DNA from: Candidatus Zixiibacteriota bacterium
GTDB lineage: Bacteria > Zixibacteria > MSB-5A5 > JAUVRN01
Assembly (NCBI GenBank): GCA_030597645.1
Contig: JAUVRN010000135.1
Location: 1-6,068 of the forward strand
Reading direction: 5' to 3'
DNA length: 6,068 bases
Position numbers and translations under genes: made by a program. The notes beneath the pieces are model-generated. The model was given only the letters and a program-made list of their open reading frames with translations, was not told the origin of the DNA and made no database searches. This document shows positions 1-5,100 of this stretch, one piece after another; positions within the stretch are counted from its first letter, which is position 1, and the number at the start of each line of letters is the position of its first letter.

Positions 1-707
1 TGGTTGTCAGACGCGACTCTGATACTCAGGATAGACAATCCAGCCGAGATGCCCGGCGACCACAGCTGCTGGTCGGCCGGTGCTCTTGATCCGCTGACGG
101 AGCCGATCGTGGACGATTCCAGCAGGCCGGCCAGGCGCACGCCCAGATCGACTGTCCACTCGGTGGCCTCAGTGAAATGCGTGTCGTGGACGCCCGGGGC
201 GGAAGCCCAATCGACGATACTGGCGGATCGCGCATGTCGAACACTCGCGCCTGCTGCAAAGTCTGTCGCAGTCCGATACGCCAGAGTGGTCTGCCATACG
301 AATTGAGATCTCCAGATTCCGTGAACGTGAGGGTATGGGTAAAAGTAGTCGTCCCACCAGGTGTACGTTGGAGTACCCGGGAGCCAACTCGCGGCGATCC
401 CCAGGCGCAATCCTCGATACACGGGTGCGCCCGCCGATACGGATTTCAGATCATCGCCGCCTTCCAACCAACTGATTGCAGCCGAGTATCCCGGTCCAAA
501 CGCCAGACTCGCCGGATTGGACGACGTCGCAGTGATTCCCCACCCGCCTGCAGGGCCGGCGGCAGTGCTGTACGTCCAGGGGTCCAGAGGGACGGCCAGA
601 AAGTGGTAAGCGGGGTCATACGCAAGCGGAGATGTCCCCTCGGCTCTGAGATTGCAGGTCGGGATGAGGACTAACAGGACCAGAATGGTCCAGCTAGATC
701 GGTGCAT
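1..707 (-). CDS. Exported, probable outer-membrane beta-barrel protein (3'-truncated by window edge)
   Basis: Reading the minus strand from an ATG at 707-705 gives 235 codons without a stop, running off the window at position 1. The N terminus looks like a Sec signal peptide: R3, a hydrophobic core at about residues 6-17 (WTILVLLVLIPT) and a possible signal peptidase I site after A22 (LRA/EG). C18 is preceded by IPT, a poor lipobox, so I do not call it a lipoprotein. The mature part is rich in Gly, Ser, Trp and Tyr. It has alternating polar/apolar stretches (for example GLRLGIAASW, TVDLGVRLAGLL, GISAGLSILSIRV), as in barrel strands. N64-P65-A66-S-L near the start resembles the NPA motif of PorV/UPF0164/FadL-like proteins. 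An AGGGG ribosome site lies 8 nt upstream of the ATG. It is divergent from lysS. Barrel assignment is moderately sure; the exact family and ligand are unknown. A GTG one codon upstream is an alternative start. Confidence 0.78.
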   Translation of the reverse strand, partial: MHRSSWTILVLLVLIPTCNLRAEGTSPLAYDPAYHFLAVPLDPWTYSTAAGPAGGWGITATSSNPASLAFGPGYSAAISWLEGGDDLKSVSAGAPVYRGLRLGIAASWLPGTPTYTWWDDYFYPYPHVHGIWRSQFVWQTTLAYRTATDFAAGASVRHARSASIVDWASAPGVHDTHFTEATEWTVDLGVRLAGLLESSTIGSVSGSRAPADQQLWSPGISAGLSILSIRVASDN

Positions 708-729
708 CACAATAGCCCCTGTACCGTAG

Positions 730-757
730 AATATAGCATAGTCTGACAGAATATCAA
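730..757 (-). promoter_or_regulatory. Candidate sigma70-type promoter for the minus-strand barrel gene
   Basis: On the minus strand, TTGATA (752-757, one mismatch to TTGACA) is followed after 16 bp by TATATT (730-735, one mismatch to TATAAT). Transcription would start near position 723, just before the AGGGG ribosome site (716-720) and the ATG at 707. This stretch is the most AT-rich part of the 708-818 divergent spacer. On the plus strand the same spacer contains TAGAAT (727-732), a possible -10 for the lysS operon, but without a convincing -35. The call rests on consensus matching only. Confidence 0.38.
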
Positions 758-818
758 GACCAGACCGGCAACGCGAAACGCCTTGACGCACCGGAGCTTA
801 CCGGCTTGTTTTGGCGCG

Positions 819-2330
819 ATGGAAGCCCCTGCAACCGAGAATCTGGCCGAGTTTCTGCAACACCGGCTCGACAAGCTGGCCAGATGGCGCGAGGCGGGGA
901 TCGATCCCTATCCGTACCGGTACGACGCGACACACCGCAGCGACCAGCTCAAGGCGGATTTCGATCGCCTGGCCGAGTCGAAAGACGAGGTCAGCGCCAG
1001 CGGCCGGATCATGGCTCTCCGCGGATTCGGCAAGAGCACGTTCGTCCACATCCAGGACGAGGCGGGGCAGATCCAGGTGTACTTCCAGACCAACAAACTC
1101 GGGGCGGATGTCTACGAGCGCGTCGGCTGGCTCGACATGGGCGACATCATCGGCGTGAAGGGAACCATGTTCAAGACCCGGACCGGCGAGATGACGATTA
1201 CGGCGACGTCGTTCGAGCTTTTGACCAAGTCCCTGGAACCGCTGCCGGAGAAGTGGCACGGTCTGGCCGACAAGGAACTCCGCTATCGCCGCCGCTACAT
1301 CGACCTGACGGTCAACCCCGACGTGCGCGAGGTGTTTCGCAAGCGGGCCCAGGCGCTGCGCGAACTCCGGTCCTATCTCGACGGCCAGGGGTTTCTGGAA
1401 GTGGAGACGCCGGTGCTGCAACCCCTGTACGGTGGTGCGGTGGCGCGGCCTTTCGTGACGCATCACAATGCCCTGGGCGTGCAACTCTACCTGCGCATCG
1501 CAGACGAACTGTATCTCAAACGGCTGATCGTTGGCGGTTTTCACAAAGTGTACGAGGTCTGCAAGGACTTCCGCAACGAGGGCATGGACCGGGATCACAA
1601 TCCCGAGTTCACCATGATCGAGTACTACTGGGCGTACGCGGACTACACACAGGTCATGGAACTCACCAGGGCCCTGTTCCGGCATCTGGCGGAAGCGATA
1701 TGCGGGGGGCTCAAGGTCCCGTACGGAGAGTCAGAGATAGACTTCGACGAGGACTGGCCACAGCGCCCCTATCTGGAAGCCCTCGGTGAGGCCCTTGCCT
1801 CCGACCCGGTCGGCCTAAGCGACAACGAACTGGCCGAACTCTGCGAGACACACGGGCAGGCTGCCCCGGACGGTGCTTCGCGGGCCCGGCTTTACGACCA
1901 GCTATTTAAACTCACAGTAGAGCCAGAGCTTGTAAGTCCAACGTTTATTGTCGATTACCCCAAGGAGCTTTCTCCCCTGGCCAAAGCGCATCGCACCAAT
2001 CCGGACCTTGTGGAGCGTTTCGAACTGTTCGTGGGCGGCCACGAGATAGCCAACGGATTCTCCGAGCTCAACGACCCAGCCGATCAGCGTGCTCGATTCG
2101 CTGGTCAGGTGAAGATGCGTGCCGGTGGTGACTTTGAAGCTCACGTAATGGATGAGGACTATATCCGGGCCCTGGAATTCGGGCTGCCCCCTGCAGCCGG
2201 CGTCGGGGTCGGATTCGATCGCCTCGTGATGCTGCTGACGAACCAGCGGTCGATCCGGGACGTGCTATTGTTTCCGCAGATGAGACCCGAGGCGCCGACC
2301 GATTCCGAACATGATGCGGAACGGAGTTGA
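819..2330 (+). CDS. lysS: Lysine--tRNA ligase, class II
   Basis: LysS charges tRNA-Lys with lysine using ATP in the cytoplasm. The 503-residue product is close to the usual bacterial length of about 500. The N terminus (LDKLARWREAGIDPYPYRY) is typical. An OB-fold anticodon-binding domain spans about residues 58-140 (GRIMALRGFGKSTF, then HIQDEAGQIQVYFQ). The class II catalytic domain follows: the RPFVTHHNAL segment near residue 210, motif 2 at 251-276 (FRNEGMDRDHNPEFTM and on to YYWAYADY), the VEPELVSPTFIVDYP and FELFVGGHEIANGFSELNDP blocks, and motif 3 from residue 461 (GVGVGFDRLVMLL) ending in SIRDVLLFPQMRPE. I chose the ATG at 819 over the TTG at 783 because the extra 12 residues are not LysRS-like; no good ribosome site precedes either. 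A 22-bp gap to the permease gene suggests one operon. Confidence 0.97.
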   Translation: MEAPATENLAEFLQHRLDKLARWREAGIDPYPYRYDATHRSDQLKADFDRLAESKDEVSASGRIMALRGFGKSTFVHIQDEAGQIQVYFQTNKLGADVYERVGWLDMGDIIGVKGTMFKTRTGEMTITATSFELLTKSLEPLPEKWHGLADKELRYRRRYIDLTVNPDVREVFRKRAQALRELRSYLDGQGFLEVETPVLQPLYGGAVARPFVTHHNALGVQLYLRIADELYLKRLIVGGFHKVYEVCKDFRNEGMDRDHNPEFTMIEYYWAYADYTQVMELTRALFRHLAEAICGGLKVPYGESEIDFDEDWPQRPYLEALGEALASDPVGLSDNELAELCETHGQAAPDGASRARLYDQLFKLTVEPELVSPTFIVDYPKELSPLAKAHRTNPDLVERFELFVGGHEIANGFSELNDPADQRARFAGQVKMRAGGDFEAHVMDEDYIRALEFGLPPAAGVGVGFDRLVMLLTNQRSIRDVLLFPQMRPEAPTDSEHDAERS

Positions 2331-2352
2331 CGGCCGGGTGTGAGATAAGGGT

Positions 2353-3585
2353 ATGAACCTCGAGCTATTCGTGGCCCGGCGCTACCTGCGCGCCCGCCGG
2401 CGGGAAAACTTCATCAGCATCATCACGGTGATATCCGCGGGTGGCGTAACCCTGGGCGTGGCCGCACTCATACTTACCCTCTAGATGATGAACGGCTTCG
2501 AGAAGGAGGTGCGTTCCCGCATCGTCGGTACCACGGCGGCCATCACCGTGTTCGACGTGGTCGGAGCACCGTTGCTCGGCTGGAACGAGGTGGCCGACCG
2601 CATGGGCGGAGTCGAGGGCGTCACGGGTACCTCGCCTTTCGTCATGGCCAAAACGGCCATCCGCTCTGAGCGGGAATCGGACGGTGTGGTGGTGCGCGGC
2701 ATCCTTCCCGAGCGCCAGATTCAGATCGGCGACCTCGCCGACCGGCTGACTCGCGGCGTGTTCGATGTCCGGGTGCCGGCTGACGACTCGCTGCCTGGAG
2801 CGCTGCTGGGCGCTACGCTGGCCCGCAATCTCTCCGTCACCATCGGAGATCCTCTGGTGATCTATGGCGCCAGCCGACACGCAGGCGCGCTGGGTGAGAC
2901 ACCTCGCGTCATGAAGTTTCGCGTTAACGGGGTCTTCGAATCGGGTATGTACGAATACGATGCGTCCCTCGTGCTGATCGGACTCGAACGTGCTCAGCGG
3001 CTCTTCGAGCTGGGTGAGGGCATCACGGGTATCCACGCGTCCGTGGAGGACATCTTCGCCACGGATGACCTGACCGAAGAGATCTCGGACGCCATCGGAC
3101 CGGCGTACTACGTCACGCACTGGAAGCGGACGCACAAGGATCTCTTTAGCTGGATGGCCCTCGAGAAGTATGCGATGTTCGTAGCACTGTCGCTGATAGT
3201 GGCCGTGGCCGCCTTCAACATCATCGCCACCCTGGTCATGATCATCATGGAAAAGCGCACCGAGATCGGTATCATGAAGTCGTTTGGCATGAGCGCGCGC
3301 TCCGTACGCATGGTCTTTCTCTACCAGGGCGGGATCGTGGGGCTGGTCGGGGCGACCCTGGGGTGCCTGCTGGGCTACTTCGGTTGCTGGCTCCAGTCGA
3401 CCTTTGAACTCATCAGGCTGCCGGCAGAGATCTACTTTATTTCCGCTTTGCCCGTGGATCCGCGGTGGGCCGATTTTACGCTGGTAGCCGTGGCGAGTGT
3501 GAGCCTGTGCCTGCTGGCGGCCCTGTATCCCGCCTCCCGGGCCGCGCGACTGTTTCCGGTACAGGCCCTGCAGTACGGCGGCTAG
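2353..3585 (+). CDS. lolC: LolC/LolE-family lipoprotein-release ABC permease, interrupted by an in-frame amber codon
   Basis: With the TAG at codon 44 read through, the frame encodes 410 residues, the normal LolC/E length. The start MNLELFVARRYLRARR and the TM1 segment (about 20-45, FISIITVISAGGVTLGVAAL) are classic for the family, as is MNGFEKEVRSRIVG right after the stop. A periplasmic domain (about 50-265) follows, then TM2 near 273-298, the cytoplasmic segment EKRTEIGIMKSFGMS that contacts LolD, TM3 near 320-347 and TM4 near 372-393. The family forms the inner-membrane part of the Lol lipoprotein sorting machine together with LolD. The TAG replaces the Ser of the usual LSVMNGF block. Translation could restart at ATG 2485 without an obvious ribosome site, giving 366 residues that lack TM1. 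Only one permease gene is seen, so a LolC homodimer (LolF-like) is possible. The family is sure; whether the gene works is not. Its TAG stop is shared with the inserted element. Confidence 0.9.
2482..2484 (+). other. In-frame premature amber codon in lolC
   Basis: TAG at codon 44 of the permease frame, between ...ALILTL and MMNGFEKEV. Aligning by eye to the family pattern ALIxVLSVMNGF puts it on the conserved Ser, so one base change from TCG would create it. ATG ATG follows directly (2485-2490). The frame is otherwise open on both sides, so this is a point substitution and not a frameshift. A base-calling or assembly error cannot be excluded from the sequence. Confidence 0.93.
3583..3584. repeat. 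Left TA target-site duplication of the inserted element
   Basis: The TA here is the first two bases of the lolC stop codon and is matched by TA at 3747-3748 beyond the other end of the element. TA duplication is the hallmark of IS630/Tc1-mariner transposition. A 2-bp match could be chance, but it coincides exactly with the ends of the inverted repeats. Confidence 0.6.
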
Positions 3586-3608
3586 TGTCGTGAGTTAGAA
3601 ATAACTTG
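3585..3608 (+). repeat. Left terminal inverted repeat
   Basis: Starts GTGTCGTGAGTTAGAAATAA and ends CTTG. It matches the reverse complement of 3723-3746 at 20 of 24 positions. In RNA, two of the four differences become G-U pairs, so 22 of 24 positions can pair. Confidence 0.8.
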
Positions 3609-3722
3609 AACATTTCTTGTGCGGCATCGCGGGGCCTGACGAGGCGCGACGACGAGGAGTAGCAAGGAGTTACGCCGAGGAGGAGCAACGAAGTCAGGGG
3701 TCGCGAGGGTACGCGAAAATGA

Positions 3723-3746
3723 CAAGTTATGTCTGGCTCAGGACAC
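3723..3746 (-). repeat. Right terminal inverted repeat
   Basis: Read on the minus strand it starts GTGTCCTGAGCCAGACATAA and ends CTTG, mirroring 3585-3608. It is followed by TA (3747-3748) and ends 12 bp before the lolD ATG. Confidence 0.8.
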
Positions 3747-3748
3747 TA
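3747..3748. repeat. Right TA target-site duplication of the inserted element
   Basis: Pairs with TA at 3583-3584. With the next base (A3749) it spells TAA, which would be the lolC stop codon in the uninterrupted locus and is in frame with lolD. Confidence 0.6.
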
Positions 3749-3758
3749 AGTTGGCATC

Positions 3759-4505
3759 ATGCCCGTTCCAACTCGCAAGCTCAAGACGGAGCACAATTTG
3801 GGCGACATATTAAGCGGGGCCCCGGAGGAGACCATCTCGCTATCAGCCCGGGCGTTACATAAGAGTTATCCCAGCCCGGCGGGTAGGCTGCGCGTACTCA
3901 AGGGTGTAGACCTGGAGTGCCGCCGCGGCGAGACGGTTGCAGTGGTGGGAGCCTCCGGAGTCGGCAAGAGTACATTGCTGCACGTGCTCGGCGCGCTCGA
4001 TCCGCCCGACTCAGGTTCGGTACGGGTGGCGGGTGAGGACCCGTTCGCCCTGGATGAGCCGGCGCGCGCGCGACACCGCAACCGGAAGATCGGGTTTGTG
4101 TTTCAGTTTCACCACCTGATGCCCGAGTTTACGGCGGCGGAGAATGTCGCCCTGCCGCTCTGGATCGCAGGCAGGGAGCGCCGCGAAGGCCTGGAGGAGG
4201 CCGAATCGTTGCTGGCCGATCTCGGGCTGTCGGAGCGAGCGGCAGCTCGACCGGACGAGCTGTCCGGAGGAGAACGTCAGCGTGTGGCCGTCGCACGGGC
4301 GCTGGTGACCGGGCCGGTGGTCATACTCGGCGACGAACCGAGCGGCAACCTGGACGGTGAAACTGCGGTTATGGTATATGAACGGATGATCGAACTGACC
4401 CGAAAGCAGGGCACCGCCCTGATCGTGGCCACGCACGACATGGAACTGGCGGCGCGCACCGATCGGGTGCTGCGGCTGCGCGACGGGCGTTTGCACCCCG
4501 CATAG
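3759..4505 (+). CDS. lolD: Lipoprotein-releasing ABC transporter ATP-binding protein
   Basis: LolD powers lipoprotein release from the inner membrane by hydrolysing ATP on the cytoplasmic face of the LolC/E permease. The 248-residue product has every ABC motif: Walker A GASGVGKST (64-72), Q-loop Q116 (FVFQFHHLMPEFTAAENV), signature LSGGERQR (168-175), Walker B with D192-E193 (VVILGDEPSGNLD) and the H-loop H226 (ATHDMELA). The RVLKGVDLECRRGE and LLHVLGALDPPDSG segments are typical of the LolD/MacB group. Pairing with the adjacent lolC-like gene favours LolD over other members. The first 24 or so residues (MPVPTRKLKTEHNLGDILSG...) are extra compared with usual LolD. A TTG at 3798 with GGAG (3788-3791) six bases upstream is an alternative start. 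I keep ATG 3759 because it lies 9 nt after the reconstructed original lolC stop. The 162-bp element precedes it and may affect expression. Confidence 0.95.
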   Translation: MPVPTRKLKTEHNLGDILSGAPEETISLSARALHKSYPSPAGRLRVLKGVDLECRRGETVAVVGASGVGKSTLLHVLGALDPPDSGSVRVAGEDPFALDEPARARHRNRKIGFVFQFHHLMPEFTAAENVALPLWIAGRERREGLEEAESLLADLGLSERAAARPDELSGGERQRVAVARALVTGPVVILGDEPSGNLDGETAVMVYERMIELTRKQGTALIVATHDMELAARTDRVLRLRDGRLHPA

Positions 4506-4524
4506 GAAAGGACGGCACGGTCTC

Positions 4525-5100
4525 ATGCTCTGTCAGGAATGTCACAATGTGCCGGCTGCCGTGCACGTCAAGAAGCGGCAGGGTGATGAGGAGATCTCGA
4601 TCCATCTCTGCCGCTCCTGCGCCAAGAAGATGGGTTGGAACAATCCCCTCGAAGATGTCAAGTTTCCGCTGGCCCAGTTCATCTCCAGCATGATGCACGA
4701 CATGTCCATGGGCTCGGCCCATGAGGCCGCACAGGACACGGGCGCGAGCTGCAGCGAATGCGGCGTCTCTTTCGAAGAGTTCTCCCGCACCGGCCGGCTG
4801 GGCTGCGGACACTGTTACGAGGCGTTTCGCGCCTCCATGCAGGAACTGCTGCGTCGCATTCACGGCAATACGCACCACGAGGGCCGGCGTCCAGCGCGTG
4901 CGCCCGAAGTGCCTCGAGAAGCGGAGGCCAAGTCCACGTCCGTACGCCAGCTCAAGGCCGATCTCGACCGCGCCATCGCGAACGAGGATTTCGAAGCGGC
5001 CGCCGAGCTGCGCGACAGGATTCGCACCATGAACGAGGCCAAGAACGAGACCAAGAACGACAAGCAGGCCGCCAAGCAAAAGAAGGAGGCCGCGCGATGA
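4525..5100 (+). CDS. mcsA: McsA, zinc-binding activator/adaptor of protein arginine kinase
   Basis: In Firmicutes, McsA binds and stimulates the arginine kinase McsB and helps deliver substrates to ClpC. The 191-residue product has the family layout. Four CxxC zinc knuckles are complete: C3/C6 (CQECHNVPAAVHV), C29/C32 (HLCRSCAKKMG), C76/C79 (CSECG) and C94/C97 (RLGCGHCYEAF). A UVR domain follows at about 139-171 (VRQLKADLDRAIANEDFEAA, then ELRDRIRTM). The end is a charged Lys/Glu/Ala tail (about 172-191). Length is close to the Bacillus protein, about 185. It starts 19 bp after lolD, with AAAGGA (4507-4512) as a somewhat distant ribosome site, and its stop overlaps the mcsB start by 4 bp (ATGA). 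No ctsR precedes it, unlike the Bacillus ctsR-mcsA-mcsB-clpC operon. A generic UvrB/UvrC-motif protein is the alternative label, but the four CxxC pairs and mcsB next door settle it. Confidence 0.95.
   Translation: MLCQECHNVPAAVHVKKRQGDEEISIHLCRSCAKKMGWNNPLEDVKFPLAQFISSMMHDMSMGSAHEAAQDTGASCSECGVSFEEFSRTGRLGCGHCYEAFRASMQELLRRIHGNTHHEGRRPARAPEVPREAEAKSTSVRQLKADLDRAIANEDFEAAAELRDRIRTMNEAKNETKNDKQAAKQKKEAAR
5083..5089 (+). promoter_or_regulatory. Strong Shine-Dalgarno for mcsB inside the end of mcsA
   Basis: AAGGAGG, a near-perfect anti-16S match, lies 7 nt before the mcsB ATG (5097). It is encoded within the Lys/Glu-rich McsA tail (KKEAA). With the ATGA overlap this indicates coupled, efficient translation of mcsB. 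Confidence 0.8.

Larger units (their letters stand above)
3585..3746. mobile_element. MITE-like palindromic element, 162 bp, TA-flanked, with no coding capacity
   Basis: The element begins GTGTCGTGAG and ends CTCAGGACAC, with 24-bp imperfect terminal inverted repeats (3585-3608 and 3723-3746, 20 of 24 identical). A second inverted pair lies inside: CGCGGGGCCTGAC (3628-3640) against GTCAGGGGTCGCG (3693-3705), 10 of 13 identical. The core (3641-3692) is purine-rich, with GACGAGGAG/GCCGAGGAGG direct repeats. It encodes no plausible protein. TA dinucleotides flank it (3583-3584, 3747-3748), which fits a non-autonomous element moved in trans by an IS630/Tc1-mariner-type transposase. It sits between lolC and lolD, which are usually nearly contiguous. 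It could instead be a REP/ERIC-like intergenic palindrome; a single copy in this window cannot decide between these. Confidence 0.72.

Noticed and set aside
177..674. A 165-codon plus-strand frame in the left region
   Set aside because: It covers the minus-strand barrel gene, has no signal or domain features, and its Arg/Ser-rich make-up is that of a shadow. The minus-strand frame has a signal peptide, ribosome site and promoter.
783..818. TTG at 783 as the lysS start
   Set aside because: The added residues (THRSLPACFGA) do not resemble LysRS N termini, there is no ribosome site, and ATG 819 gives the usual length.
798..1685. A 295-codon minus-strand open frame opposite lysS
   Set aside because: It lies entirely over the conserved LysRS frame, shows no recognisable domain and has shadow-type composition.
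806..1789. A 327-codon plus-strand frame inside lysS
   Set aside because: An Arg/Gly-rich out-of-frame reading of lysS; the lysS frame holds all class II motifs.
2482..2484. Genome-wide reassignment of UAG (for example pyrrolysine or another amino acid)
   Set aside because: lolC (3583-3585) and lolD (4503-4505) themselves end with TAG at the expected family C termini, so UAG is a normal stop here.
2503..2511. AAGGAGGTG, a perfect Shine-Dalgarno sequence just downstream of ATG 2485
   Set aside because: It encodes the conserved Lys-Glu-Val of the MNGFEKEVR block and no start codon follows at a usable distance, so it is probably coincidental.
2365..3135. A 256-codon minus-strand open frame opposite lolC
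   Set aside because: Antisense shadow of the LolC/E frame, with no domain or ribosome-site support.
3585..3746. Element as a rho-independent terminator of lolC
   Set aside because: The hairpin is far too long and AT-mixed, there is no U-tract after the right arm, and lolD must be transcribed through it or from within it.
3617..3862. An 81-codon plus-strand frame crossing the inserted element into lolD
   Set aside because: It runs out of the palindrome into lolD in the wrong frame; the element is non-coding.
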